Assembly (NCBI RefSeq): GCF_021391675.1
Contig: NZ_CP090095.1
Span: 2,733,501-2,797,500 of the forward strand
Length of the DNA stretch: 64,000 nt
From: Neorhizobium galegae
GTDB lineage: Bacteria; Pseudomonadota; Alphaproteobacteria; Rhizobiales; Rhizobiaceae
Direction: 5' to 3'
A program made the translations under genes and the position numbers. Shown here in pieces: positions 34,698 through 43,217 of this stretch. The notes beneath the pieces are model-generated. The model did no database searches. It was not told the origin of the DNA and saw only the letters and a program-made list of their open reading frames with translations. Within the stretch, counting starts at the first letter, position 1. Every line of letters starts with the position of its first letter.

Positions 34698-35509
34698 GCG
34701 GCCCTCCGTGCGAAGATCTTGCCGAATATTCCCCGCTTTTCCCCGGGGATCGTGATCGGCAGAACTTCTCCTGCAAGCCGGCGCGCGGCATCAAAATAGG
34801 CCATGGCCGGTGCGCTGCGTGCGTCCGCCAGGGTAACCGGCGCGCCGATATTCGATGCGCGCAGGACATCCATGCTTTCCGGGATGATGCCGATGAGCGG
34901 GATGGAGAGGATCTCCAGCACGTCCTCGACCTTCAGCATGTCGCCCCGCTCCGCGCGGTTGGCGTCGTAGCGCGTCAGAAGCAGGTGCTTTTCCATGCGC
35001 TCGCCGCGCTCAGCCTTCATCGTCTTCGAGTCGAGCAGGCCGATGATGCGGTCCGAGTCGCGAACGGACGAGACTTCCGGATTGGTGACCACCACCGCCA
35101 TGTCGGCGTGGCGCATGGCGAGCGTGGCGCCGCTTTCGATCCCGGCCGGGCTGTCGCAGATGACCCAGTCGAAGACCCGCTTCAGCTCGGTAATGACCCG
35201 CTCCACACCCTCGGGTGTCAGATTGTCCTTGTCGCGTGTCTGCGAGGCCGGCAGCAGGTACAGCGTCTCCAGCCGCTTGTCGCGGATCAGCGCCTGCGTG
35301 AGCTTGGCTTCGCCCTGAATGACGTTGATCAGGTCGTAGACAACCCGGCGCTCGGCGCCCATCACCAAGTCGAGATTGCGCAGCCCGACGTCAAAATCGA
35401 CGACGACCACCCGTTCGTTTCGCTGCGCCAGAGCCGCTCCCAAAGCGGCAGTCGAGGTCGTCTTGCCAACCCCGCCCTTGCCTGAAGTGACTACGATGAC
35501 TTTCCCCAT
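34694..35509 (-). CDS. minD: Septum site-determining ATPase MinD
   Basis: A deviant Walker A ATPase that recruits MinC to the membrane (271 aa). It starts [24 protein letters not shown] (Walker A KGGVGKTT), has [23 protein letters not shown] (Walker B-like) and [22 protein letters not shown], and ends with an amphipathic membrane-targeting helix [16 protein letters not shown] 35509 is the normal start; the open frame extends upstream through the minC-minD gap. It overlaps minE by 4 bases. Confidence 0.97.
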   Translation of the reverse strand: MGKVIVVTSGKGGVGKTTSTAALGAALAQRNERVVVVDFDVGLRNLDLVMGAERRVVYDLINVIQGEAKLTQALIRDKRLETLYLLPASQTRDKDNLTPEGVERVITELKRVFDWVICDSPAGIESGATLAMRHADMAVVVTNPEVSSVRDSDRIIGLLDSKTMKAERGERMEKHLLLTRYDANRAERGDMLKVEDVLEILSIPLIGIIPESMDVLRASNIGAPVTLADARSAPAMAYFDAARRLAGEVLPITIPGEKRGIFGKIFARRAA

Positions 35510-35540
35510 CTTGCTCTCCTGTTTGCTGGCCGGCTTCGGC

Positions 35541-36269
35541 TCAAATAAGTTTCTCTGCAATGATCGAATCCCCTTCGAGCCAAAGCTGGACTGACTGTCC
35601 GCGAAGGCCCGGGGCCATGTCTTCCGCCATCTTGTAGATGCCGTCGATTGCCACCAGCTCGGCTTCGAGCTTGCGGCAGAAGATGCGCGCCGACGCGTTT
35701 CCAAGCGATCCCGCCATGGCCCGGCCACGCAGGGTCCCATAGATATGCACCGATCCGCCGGCGATGATTTCGGCACCTGAGGCGACCGAGCCTATGATCG
35801 TCACGTCGCCTTCCGGAAAGATGACCGACTGGCCGGAGCGGACCGGCTCGCGGATGACCATCGACTGCAACGCGGAACGAACCTCCGGCGCGACCGGCTT
35901 CGGCTCACCGTTGCGCAGCTCGATGATCGGCTCCTTGGCGACGGCCTCGTCGGAGACCGGCCGGCCACCTTTAAGCGCCGGAGGCATGCCGGGACCGAGA
36001 ATCGAAGGACGACCGCCCTCGATGCCCATGATATTGACGTTGCGTCCGGCCAGTTCGGTGATGAGATCCTTCAGCTGGGCGCGATCGATCGGCAGATCGG
36101 TCACGTCGAGCACGACAGGCCGGCCCAGAAAGAAACCCGCAGAACGCGCCGCAAGGTCATCCAGCCGGATGAGCCAGTCGTCGAAGGGAAGATCAGGGGC
36201 AAGGACGACCGCCAGAAAAGAACGGCCCTTGATGCGGATAGAGCGAGCGTCTGTTAGCATTTTGGTCAT
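35541..36269 (-). CDS. minC: Septum site-determining protein MinC
   Basis: An inhibitor of FtsZ ring assembly (242 aa). The N-terminal FtsZ-contact domain covers about 1-100 (IRIKGRSFLAVVLAPDLPFDDW). A charged linker follows, and then the beta-helical MinD-binding domain (about 140-242) with VRSGQSVIFPEGDVTIIGSVASGAEIIAGGSVHIYGTLRGRAMAG and IFCRKLEAELVAIDGIYK. It is the first gene of minCDE, and a CtrA-like half site lies 39 bases before its ATG. Confidence 0.96.
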   Translation of the reverse strand: MTKMLTDARSIRIKGRSFLAVVLAPDLPFDDWLIRLDDLAARSAGFFLGRPVVLDVTDLPIDRAQLKDLITELAGRNVNIMGIEGGRPSILGPGMPPALKGGRPVSDEAVAKEPIIELRNGEPKPVAPEVRSALQSMVIREPVRSGQSVIFPEGDVTIIGSVASGAEIIAGGSVHIYGTLRGRAMAGSLGNASARIFCRKLEAELVAIDGIYKMAEDMAPGLRGQSVQLWLEGDSIIAEKLI

Positions 36270-36307
36270 CTGCGTAAAGAAATCGTTGACTGATTTCTAG
36301 CGCCGAC

Positions 36308-36315
36308 ATGGTTAA
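36308..36315 (-). promoter_or_regulatory. CtrA-like half site (TTAACCAT on the minus strand)
   Basis: ATGGTTAA on the plus strand is the reverse complement of the TTAACCAT octamer described for CtrA in alphaproteobacteria. It lies 39 bases before the minC start; near copies occur at 36319 (ATGGTAAA) and 36354 (TTAACCGA). minCDE is a known CtrA target in Sinorhizobium meliloti, which gives the site context. Confidence 0.45.
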
Positions 36316-36732
36316 CAAATGGTAAACATAGGCCTCGCAAAGAGCCTGGTTTTAACCGATCGTTACGATCTTCCTCTCCATCAAGCTCGCCTCGGCGGAC
36401 ATTGGCTTCGCGATGAAGAAAATGCCAGGCGCGAAGAGAAAAAATGCACGTCAGAACGACCGCGCGCAGCACAAAACCATCTCTTCTGGCGGTTCGGTGA
36501 CGGCTGTGATTCTGGCCCGCCACAGGAGATTCGGTCTCGCCATGAGCATTCACAGGCGGCTTCCTGTGACTCGAAGGAGGCGCCCGGCAGGCGCCGCCGC
36601 CTTCCCGGGCGATGAATAGCCTCCCTGCCCGCTCGACTTTCAGGCACGAATCGAGACCACCGGATGCCGCACCGGGCGGACACGACCGAAGACGCACAAT
36701 TTGATTTTCGGAAAACCCTCAGTCCCAAAACG
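36316..36732. other. Intergenic region between minC and the sRNA array, no gene supported
   Basis: Only overlapping, low-quality open frames occur here. Near minC lie AT-rich sequence and the second and third CtrA-like half sites. Further on I see a GC-rich stretch around 36580-36600 with GGCGCC repeats. Nothing else can be assigned. Confidence 0.5.
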
Positions 36733-36890
36733 AAAAAGCCTGCCGCGGGAGGAGGTGCGGCAGGCTTTCCGAAAAGAACCGAACAGCGGCTGGGAGGAGG
36801 AGTGCCGCCGTTCCTACAGACGCCCCTGGGAGGAGGAGTGGGCCGTCTGATAACACGAAGCTCTGCGGGAGGAGGTGCATTGCTTCGATA
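36733..36890 (-). ncRNA. Tandem CCUCCUCCC-motif small RNA array (CcsR/cuckoo type), four hairpins
   Basis: Read on the minus strand, the motif CCTCCTCCC occurs four times (complements GGGAGGAGG at 36867-36875, 36828-36836, 36792-36800 and 36747-36755, spacing 39, 36 and 45). Each lies in the loop of its own hairpin: GAAGC..GCTTC (36857-36886), GACGGCCC/GGGGCGTC (36819-36847), CGGCGGC/GCCGCTG (36784-36810), and a 12-bp stem AAAGCCTGCCGC/GCGGCAGGCTTT (36735-36768). The last hairpin runs into a T-run and is a Rho-independent terminator. Anti-Shine-Dalgarno CCUCCUCCC loops in tandem downstream of a DUF1127 gene are the hallmark of CcsR1-4/cuckoo RNAs of Rhodobacter and Rhizobiales, which act post-transcriptionally in stress. 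Confidence 0.85.
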
Positions 36891-37015
36891 AGTATGACTA
36901 TACACCCGTCCGGCTCGATTGACACCCATTATGTTGCAGTGCAGCTATGCGAAAAATGCATACCGGAACATGGAGCCTGAAGAGATCCGGAAGACAGCAG
37001 GCGTTCGACGCGAAA

Positions 37016-37038
37016 ACGCCCGCGGCAATGGCGGGCGT
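37016..37038 (-). terminator. Hairpin after the DUF1127 gene
   Basis: Arms ACGCCCGC (37016-37023) and GCGGGCGT (37031-37038), followed on the minus strand by TTTTCGCG, 30 bases after the DUF1127 stop. It would end most of the mRNA or act as a processing/stability hairpin, leaving the sRNA array to read-through or to its own promoter. Confidence 0.6.
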
Positions 37039-37067
37039 CATGCGAATTCCGGGAAGAGATATCGCGG

Positions 37068-37214
37068 TTAGCGAGCGCTGGCGGCGCGAGCGACGTTACG
37101 GATGTCGGCGCGGTCGATGCCGAGGTCCTGCAGTTCGCGGCTGGTCATGCGGCCGAGTTCGGAGACGGTCTGGCGATACCTGCGCCAGTTGTTGAAAGAG
37201 CGTGCAACGTTCAT
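37068..37214 (-). CDS. DUF1127 small protein, 48 aa
   Basis: An arginine-rich small protein: MNVARSFNNWRRYRQTVSEL, then GRMTSRELQDLGIDRADI, then RNVARAASAR. The RYRxT-x-xEL-x-x-x-x-xRELxDLGIxRxDI pattern is the DUF1127 (YjiS-like) domain. Proteins of this family influence RNA metabolism and phosphate/stress responses in Agrobacterium and, as CcaF1 in Rhodobacter, bind RNA and affect maturation of co-transcribed CcsR sRNAs. The CCUCCUCCC array follows 178 bases downstream on the same strand, the same arrangement as in Rhodobacter. It is too short for most gene finders at a length cut-off. Confidence 0.92.
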   Translation of the reverse strand: MNVARSFNNWRRYRQTVSELGRMTSRELQDLGIDRADIRNVARAASAR

Positions 37215-37362
37215 GATCGGGTCCCTTTCCTGAGACTATCTGACGTCAGCAACCGTTCTTGGCTCCGGCGTCGTTCGATGACGATGATATAGGCGCTCGG
37301 AACTGCCCGGAAAAGCAACAATACTTCAGGCCACCCATGCATAAGGCGCATCAATCCTGAGA

Positions 37363-37749
37363 CTACGCCTCGGCCGATACCGCAGCGCACACCATGATCA
37401 TCTCGACCTTGAGCGCGGGATTTGCAAGCCGCGCCTCGAAACAGGCCCGGGCGGGCGGAGCCATGCCCGAAACCCAGGCGTCCCAGACCTCGTTCATTTC
37501 GGCATAACCGTCCATGTCGGCAAGCATGATGGCGCAGAAGATCAGACCCTGCTTGGCGCTGCCGATTTCCACAAGCCGCGCTTCGGCCTTGGCCAACAAC
37601 TGCCGGGTCTGCTCGGCAATGCTCAAATCCCCGTCATAGGGTGACTGGGGCGTCACCGCGAAATAGCCGGTGCCCTGATGCACGACAGCCGAACTTCCAC
37701 GGCTGCCGACACCGAAACGCTGGATGATGGAAGAGAAGTCCTGGATCAT
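37363..37749 (-). CDS. RidA/YjgF-family protein
   Basis: A small cytoplasmic enamine/imine deaminase-like protein (128 aa). It has SSAVVHQGTGYFAVTPQSPYDGDLSIAEQTRQLLAKAEARLVEIGSAKQGLIFCAIMLADMDGYAEMNEVWDAWV and ends ARACFEARLANPALKVEMIMVCAAV, with the conserved arginine in PPARACFEA of the RidA active site. ATG 37749 was chosen because it removes a basic 29-codon upstream extension. It is a single gene; Dps follows upstream on the same strand about 108 bases away. Confidence 0.9.
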   Translation of the reverse strand: MIQDFSSIIQRFGVGSRGSSAVVHQGTGYFAVTPQSPYDGDLSIAEQTRQLLAKAEARLVEIGSAKQGLIFCAIMLADMDGYAEMNEVWDAWVSGMAPPARACFEARLANPALKVEMIMVCAAVSAEA

Positions 37750-37857
37750 GAAAAGCCTGTACTGGTTTTGAACGATGAACGAGATGTGACCGCAACGCGA
37801 GCGGCGGCAGCGATGCCGCCGCCAGGATGCCTTCATAGATCTCGATTGGCGACAGAC

Positions 37858-38376
37858 TTATTCGGCACCGCGCGTCGTCTCGAACAGGAACCAGGCCCGG
37901 CGCTCCGTCTCGTCTATCCAGACTTCCAGCAGGCTCGTCGTGGCCACGTCGTTATGTTCGGCGCAGACTTCGTGGGCCTGGCGCAGGAACGAGACGAGCT
38001 GCTGGTTGTCGTCCTTGAGTTCCGCGAGCATGTCTCGCGGGGTGACGAAGTCGGCGTCGTTGTCGAGAAGGCGCTGCAGCCGGCCGATATGGCCGATCGA
38101 GCGGATGGTCGTGCCGCCGATCTTGCGGGCCCGTTCGGCAATCGCGTCGGTCATGGCAAAAATCTGCTCGCCCTGTTCGTCGAGCATCACGTGGTAATCG
38201 CGAAAATGCGGGCCGCTCATATGCCAGTGGAAATTCTTGGTCTTGAGGTAAAGCGCGAACGTGTCCGCAAGGAGCGCCGCAAGCGCCCCGGAGATATCGG
38301 CAGTGGCGTTGGAGGGCAGGTCGGAGGGAGTGTTCAACGATGCCTTGCGGCGCCTTTCAACTGCAGTGCGGTCCAT
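37858..38376 (-). CDS. dps: Dps-family DNA-protecting ferritin-like protein
   Basis: A 172-aa mini-ferritin that oxidises and stores iron and protects DNA in starvation and oxidative stress. The ferroxidase-site residues are in TKNFHWHMSGPHFRDYHVMLDEQGEQIFAMTDAIAERARKIGG, and the C-terminal helices DNQQLVSFLRQAHEVCAEHNDVATTSLLEVWIDETERRAWFLFE complete the four-helix bundle. The start ATG 38376 has a strong AAGGAGAAT ribosome binding site. The same frame stays open upstream into a cupin-like stretch (see 38560), which I treat as separate. Confidence 0.95.
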   Translation of the reverse strand: MDRTAVERRRKASLNTPSDLPSNATADISGALAALLADTFALYLKTKNFHWHMSGPHFRDYHVMLDEQGEQIFAMTDAIAERARKIGGTTIRSIGHIGRLQRLLDNDADFVTPRDMLAELKDDNQQLVSFLRQAHEVCAEHNDVATTSLLEVWIDETERRAWFLFETTRGAE

Positions 38377-38559
38377 GCTTATTCTCCTTGGGTGAGACGG
38401 ATGGGCTTCGGGACTTTGACAATAACTGAGCGGAGGCCAGTGGAACGGGATTGACCCGACGGACGATCGTCGGACCGCATGCTGGACCCTGAGGTCCGGA
38501 AGTGCGTTCTTTGAACAGAGGGTTCGGTGGCGGTGATACTCCTGCCGGGACGCGGCGAC

Positions 38560-38724
38560 AAATCGATAGCCGATGCCGCCGGGGCTGCCCCGATCGAAGA
38601 GGATCAGGATATGAAGCGTGTCCTCCCCTGATGTTTCCGAATGACGAGAATGAGCTTTCGGAGTGAGATAGACGCCACCCGGTTCGATCGTCAAGGTGTC
38701 TCGGCCGGCATCGGGATCGGGCAC
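38560..38724 (-). pseudogene. Possible cupin-domain fragment upstream of dps
   Basis: In the dps frame, codons from GTG 38724 read PDPDAGRDTLTIEPGGVYLT, then PKAHSRHSETSGEDTLHILILFDRGSPGG. This resembles the second half of a small cupin (conserved glycine, proline and histidine of motif 2, then the LHILILFD strand). No full-length gene is visible: upstream the frame reaches a TGA with no good start, and downstream it runs into dps. It may be the remnant of a cupin gene or a chance resemblance. Confidence 0.3.
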
Positions 38725-38845
38725 CGGTCGGGTCGCCCCCTGCTCGGCGATTGCTATTTCGCCATGCTTGCTGATAGTTCGAGACGGGAGCCGCGTCTGC
38801 AGGCCGGAACTGCGGCGGGCCCCTTCCCTTCATACGGAGATGATC

Positions 38846-39082
38846 ATGACACGTCCCCCGCGCCGGCCCGTCAATCCGCTCGATGCCGCAGAGGCTCTGT
38901 TTGCACCGGCCAAGAAGGTCACCCCGGCTCCCGCGGTCGAGCGGCGAGCGCCGCCGAACGTCAAGGAACTTGTGTCCCTGAAGCTCGACAGCGACGTGCT
39001 CGCCTATTTTCAGGAGGATGGCCCTGGCTGGCAGGATCGCATCAACGACGCGCTCCGCGAAGCGATGAACGACAAGGGGTGA
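38846..39082 (+). CDS. BrnA-like antitoxin family protein, no toxin gene nearby
   Basis: A 78-aa protein: a proline-rich N-terminus (MTRPPRRPVNPLDAAEALFAP) followed by VSLKLDSDVLAYFQEDGPGWQDRINDALREAM, the ribbon-helix-helix dimerisation segment of BrnA antitoxins. BrnA normally neutralises the ribonuclease BrnT encoded just upstream, but no BrnT gene lies within several hundred bases here, so this is an orphan antitoxin or a stand-alone DNA-binding protein. ATG 38846 is preceded by GGAG at 7 bases; ATG 38840 is an alternative. Confidence 0.8.
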   Translation: MTRPPRRPVNPLDAAEALFAPAKKVTPAPAVERRAPPNVKELVSLKLDSDVLAYFQEDGPGWQDRINDALREAMNDKG

Positions 39083-39155
39083 ATGACGGGGAGCTTTTAT
39101 GGCATGCATGGCGTGTGTTGCCTGAAAAGGATATGATCTCCCCGAGGAGCCGACC

Positions 39156-40241
39156 ATGCCAGTTTTACCCAACCTGAACATCGTGCCATTCATCAGCGTC
39201 GAGAACATGATGGATCTCGTACTCGATATCGGGATCGAGACATTTCTCAAGGAGCTGGCCGGCTATATCGAGGCCGACTTCCGCCGCTGGGAGACCTTCG
39301 ACAAGGTTCCGCGCATCGCTTCGCACTCCGCAGAAGGCGTGATCGAGCTGATGCCGACCAGCGACGGCACGCTCTATGGCTTCAAATATGTCAACGGTCA
39401 CCCCAAGAATACCCGCACCGGCCGCCAGACCGTGACGGCCTTCGGGGTGCTCTCCGATGTCGACAGCGGCTATCCGCTCCTCATTTCCGAAATGACCATC
39501 CTGACGGCGCTGCGCACCGCGGCGACCTCGGCCGTGGCGGCCAAATATCTGGCGCCCGAAGGGGCCGATTGCATGGCGATCATCGGCAATGGCGCGCAGA
39601 GCGAGTTCCAGGCGATCGCCTTCAAGGCACTGGTCGGCATCAAGAAACTGCGGCTCTACGACATAGACCCACATGCCACCGAACGCTGCGCCAAGAATCT
39701 TTCCGGGATGGGCTTTGAAATCATCCGATGCCACTCCTCCCAGGAGGCGGTCGAAGGTGCCCATGTGATCACCACCGCGACGGCAGACAAGCAGAACGCC
39801 ACCATCCTCACCGACAACATGGTCGGACCGGGTGTCCACATCAATGCCGTCGGAGGCGACTGCCCCGGCAAGACCGAGCTTCACAAGGACATCCTGCTGC
39901 GCTCGGACATCTTCGTCGAATATCCGCCGCAGACCCGTGTCGAAGGCGAAATCCAGCAAATGCCGGCGGACTATCCTGTCACCGAACTCTGGCAGGTGAT
40001 TTCCGGTCTAACGACAGGCAGGACGAGCAGCGCTCAGGTGACGCTGTTCGACAGCGTCGGTTTTGCGACCGAGGATTTTTCGGCGCTTCGTTATATCCGC
40101 GACAAGCTCGCCGGCACCGGTCTCTACGAAAATCTCGACCTCCTCGCAGACCCCGACGAGCCGCGCGACCTCTTCGGCATGCTGCTCCGGCGCGAAGTCT
40201 CGCGGAAGGCCTCCATACGGAACTCGATCCCGAACGGATAG
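39156..40241 (+). CDS. Ornithine cyclodeaminase/mu-crystallin family protein
   Basis: Converts ornithine to proline and ammonia, or performs a related NAD(P)-dependent reaction (361 aa). Motifs include LYGFKYVNGHPKNTRTGRQTVTAFGVLSDVDSGYPLLISEMTILTALRTAATSAVAAKYLAPEG, the Rossmann loop CMAIIGNGAQSEFQ, and GVHINAVGGDCPGKTELHKDILLRSDIFVEYPPQT with the catalytic aspartate in the GGDxPGKxEL block. The ribosome binding site is GAGGAG before ATG 39156. It is an isolated gene ending 4 bases from the convergent DUF982 gene. Confidence 0.92.
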   Translation: MPVLPNLNIVPFISVENMMDLVLDIGIETFLKELAGYIEADFRRWETFDKVPRIASHSAEGVIELMPTSDGTLYGFKYVNGHPKNTRTGRQTVTAFGVLSDVDSGYPLLISEMTILTALRTAATSAVAAKYLAPEGADCMAIIGNGAQSEFQAIAFKALVGIKKLRLYDIDPHATERCAKNLSGMGFEIIRCHSSQEAVEGAHVITTATADKQNATILTDNMVGPGVHINAVGGDCPGKTELHKDILLRSDIFVEYPPQTRVEGEIQQMPADYPVTELWQVISGLTTGRTSSAQVTLFDSVGFATEDFSALRYIRDKLAGTGLYENLDLLADPDEPRDLFGMLLRREVSRKASIRNSIPNG

Positions 40242-40245
40242 CTGC

Positions 40246-40500
40246 TTATTGGAGCATTCCCGCCTCGAGTGCGGCAGATAAAAATGTCTCACGCGCGGCC
40301 GCCGCGTCTATCTGTCTGCGCAGCGCGGCGGAGCAGACCTCGGTCGCCGCTCGGTAGCGTTCGTTGCGCGCCGCAGGCCATTTGTTGGTGAGATAGATCA
40401 AGGCCTCTGCGGGCGTTCGAATAATCTCCGGAGACCGCCGCCCGACCGCTACGACCACCGGTTCCGGCCAGTTCGGATCGCTTTTCACCCGTTTTTTCAT
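40246..40500 (-). CDS. DUF982 protein, 84 aa
   Basis: A short protein starting MKKRVKSDPNWPEPVVVAVG, then RRSPEIIRTPAEALIYLTNKWPAARNERYRAATEVCSAALRRQIDAAAARETFLSAALEAGML. The WPxPVxVxxG start, the EALxxLxxxWP block and the YxxAxxxCxxAL and ARxxFLxAAxEAG ends are the DUF982 pattern, a family largely restricted to Rhizobiales and often present in many copies. Function is unknown. GGAGGAAATGC precedes ATG 40500. It is convergent with the ornithine cyclodeaminase gene. Confidence 0.88.
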   Translation of the reverse strand: MKKRVKSDPNWPEPVVVAVGRRSPEIIRTPAEALIYLTNKWPAARNERYRAATEVCSAALRRQIDAAAARETFLSAALEAGMLQ

Positions 40501-40694
40501 GCATTTCCTCCGCCTGCAGGCCAAACCTTGCCGATCGGAGTGTGGCACGGCTTCCGCCGCCTATCTATTTGACCTGACTTACCTCATTGGGAGTAGGGCA
40601 TCGCTGATTGTGATCATCGGCAGGTGCCACAGCATCTTCCTTTTGCGCTAGGATGCACTAGTTCCCCCTTCAAATTCCAACCGCTACGCAGTGA

Positions 40695-43046
40695 ATGACC
40701 AGCCCTGAGGACAGCTCCAAGAACCCGGATGAACATGCCCCCAGCGAGCCTGCGCCCGTGACTGACAGAGAGGCAGTACCGGAAGGCGCGCCGGAGACGG
40801 ACAAGCGTCGCGAAGAAAGCTCACATTCCGGCAAACCGTCGGGCGAACCGAAAGCGGGTGACAATTCCGCTCCGGCTTTTGGGCAAAGCGGACGGGCCAT
40901 CCGTGAATTGCTGGCGGCGCTGCGCCATGATCTCCGAACGTCGTGGCAATCAGGTTCCCTCTGGATAAGCAACTCCGCTGCCGCTCTTCGGGAGAAATAC
41001 GCAGGACCGAAAGAGCAAGAACCAAATCCGACATCCGAAGCGGCGGCGGAGCGCTTTTCAGCCTTCTGCGGTAAAACCCTTTTCCAAATAAAAGCCTGGC
41101 GGCCTTGGCGACACTTTTCAAGACAGAACCGGCCCTCCGGGCGGTGGTCGTGGATAACCGTTGCCGCACTCGCGTCCTTCGCCTGCGTCCTTGTCCTGGC
41201 GGGCGTTCTGACATGGGCATTGAAGGACGTGCCATGGCGGGAGATTGCTGCCGGCACGCTGAAGCCGGTCATCGTGCTGGAAACGGCGGATGGCGCCCCG
41301 CTTGTCCGGCAGGGTCCCTATCAGGGGCCATATGCCGCTTACGGCCAGTTTCCACAGTCCCTCATCGAGGCCGTCCTGTCGATCGAGGACAGGCGGTTCA
41401 TGAGCCACTACGGTATCGATCCGAAGGGTATCGGCCGTGCGCTGATCCGGAATTTTCAGGCGGGCTCGGTCGCCCAGGGCGGAAGCACGATCACGCAGCA
41501 ATTGATCAAGGTGCAGTATCTGGAAAGCGACCGAACGCTGAAGCGGAAGATCCAGGAGGTGGTCATTGCATTCTGGCTCGAATGGAAGCTCGGCAAGCGG
41601 GAAATCCTGACACGGTATCTGAACGCGACTTACCTCGGTTCCGGTGCTACCGGAATGCCGGCCGCCGCGCGGATCTACTTCAACAAGGACATCGGAGACC
41701 TCGACGTCTCGGAGTCTGCCATGCTCGCCGGTCTCCTGAAGGCGCCGAGCCAGCTGAACCCCATCGCCAATTTCGAAGGCGCCCGTCAGCGAACGGCGAC
41801 GGTGCTCGCCGCAATGGTCGCAAATGGCAAGTTGACGCCCGACGAAGCCGCGGCCGCCAAGGCGGAGTTCGGCAAACTTCGCCCGACAACACCGACGCCC
41901 CGCTCGGGAAGCTGGTTTGCCGATTGGATATCGCCGCAGGCAAGCGAGATCGCCGGCACCTCGCCGGGCTCGACGACGGTCCGCACGACGCTCGTGCCCC
42001 GCCTGCAGCGCATTGCCGAAAGGGTTGTTGCACAGGCTCTGGACGAAGACGGAAAGACGCTCGGCGCAAGCCAGGCGGCGCTGGTGGCGATGACACCCGA
42101 AGGCGCGGTCGTCGCCATGGTCGGAGGGCACGACTACAAGACGAGCCAGTTCAACCGCGCCGTCACGGCGATGCGGCAACCGGGCTCCACGTTCAAGCTG
42201 TTCGTCTATTACGCGGCCTTGAAAAAAGGACTGACCCTTTCCGACCGCGTTCTCGACGCCCCGATCGAGATTGACGGTTGGTCGCCCGAAAACTCCGGCG
42301 GCGGTTACCGTGGCTGGGTCACATTGGCGGAAGCTTTTGCCCGGTCGTTGAATGCCGCAACCGTCGCCCTGGCGCAGGAAGTCGGACTCGATAACGTCAT
42401 TGCGGCTGCCAAGGAACTCGGTATCGACACGCCGCTCGCGCCGACGCCATCCCTCGCGCTCGGCACTTCGGAGACCAACCTACTCGATCTCACCAGCGCC
42501 TATGCATCGGTTCGCCTCGGGAAAGCGCCGGTCGAACCTTGGGGGATTATCGATTTCCAGGCCGCGGGCCAATCCCAGGCCTTCAGGGTGGGCAAGAAGA
42601 CAGCGCCTTCGATCGATCTCTCACCCTACCAGTCCGACCTCCTTGGCTTGCTGCAGCTCGTCGTCGAACGCGGCACGGGCCGCGACGCGGATCCCGGCAC
42701 ATTCGCCGCCGGCAAGACAGGCACCAGCCAGAACAATCGCGATGCCTGGTTTGTCGGTTTCACCGAGCCGCTGGTCGTCGGCGTCTGGGTCGGGAATGAT
42801 GACGACACGCCGATGAAAGGCGTCACGGGCGGCTCGCTTCCGGCTCGGATCTGGCGGGACTTCGTCCGCGCTGCGATGGCCGAGCCCGCTCCTGATTTCG
42901 ATCTGGACAAGGGGCTGGCGGCAGGCAACCCGGGGACCGCGCCCTCCTGCAACATCACTGCCTGCTCCCGCAGCTACCGATCTTTTCGGGCCTCCGACTG
43001 CACCTATCAACCTTTTCGCGGTGAGCGCAGGCTTTGCGAAAAGTGA
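40695..43046 (+). CDS. Class A penicillin-binding protein (PBP1A/1C-type transglycosylase-transpeptidase)
   Basis: A bifunctional peptidoglycan synthase of 783 aa. A long charged cytoplasmic N-terminus (1-150) precedes one membrane anchor (about 152-175, WSWITVAALASFACVLVLAG). The GT51 glycosyltransferase domain has SIEDRRFMSHYGIDPKGIGRALIRNF and GGSTITQQLIK. The transpeptidase has the active serine in PGSTFK (S498), SLN in AFARSLNAAT, and KTGT at about 674-677. The N-terminal tail is unusually long and disordered, rich in Pro/Glu/Ser. A single gene, followed by tRNA-Gln. Confidence 0.93.
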   Translation: MTSPEDSSKNPDEHAPSEPAPVTDREAVPEGAPETDKRREESSHSGKPSGEPKAGDNSAPAFGQSGRAIRELLAALRHDLRTSWQSGSLWISNSAAALREKYAGPKEQEPNPTSEAAAERFSAFCGKTLFQIKAWRPWRHFSRQNRPSGRWSWITVAALASFACVLVLAGVLTWALKDVPWREIAAGTLKPVIVLETADGAPLVRQGPYQGPYAAYGQFPQSLIEAVLSIEDRRFMSHYGIDPKGIGRALIRNFQAGSVAQGGSTITQQLIKVQYLESDRTLKRKIQEVVIAFWLEWKLGKREILTRYLNATYLGSGATGMPAAARIYFNKDIGDLDVSESAMLAGLLKAPSQLNPIANFEGARQRTATVLAAMVANGKLTPDEAAAAKAEFGKLRPTTPTPRSGSWFADWISPQASEIAGTSPGSTTVRTTLVPRLQRIAERVVAQALDEDGKTLGASQAALVAMTPEGAVVAMVGGHDYKTSQFNRAVTAMRQPGSTFKLFVYYAALKKGLTLSDRVLDAPIEIDGWSPENSGGGYRGWVTLAEAFARSLNAATVALAQEVGLDNVIAAAKELGIDTPLAPTPSLALGTSETNLLDLTSAYASVRLGKAPVEPWGIIDFQAAGQSQAFRVGKKTAPSIDLSPYQSDLLGLLQLVVERGTGRDADPGTFAAGKTGTSQNNRDAWFVGFTEPLVVGVWVGNDDDTPMKGVTGGSLPARIWRDFVRAAMAEPAPDFDLDKGLAAGNPGTAPSCNITACSRSYRSFRASDCTYQPFRGERRLCEK

Positions 43047-43217
43047 ACGCTGGCACTCGGGGGCACGTGGCGGCGGCGCACCGCCCCTGAGTAAATTTCC
43101 AAAGCCGAATGAAAGTATGAGATTTAACAAAAAACGGCCGCTCTGTGATTGCCCGGCGAATGAAGCTTTGCTAGAGCAACTCGCATTCCCTGAGCGGCAC
43201 CATCGCCGCCATCATGG

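Noticed and set aside
36740..36891. Treating the GGGAGGAGG copies as plus-strand Shine-Dalgarno sites or a peptide-coding repeat
   Set aside because: No start codons follow at a suitable distance; all four lie in hairpin loops and only the minus strand gives a terminator, matching CCUCCUCCC sRNAs.
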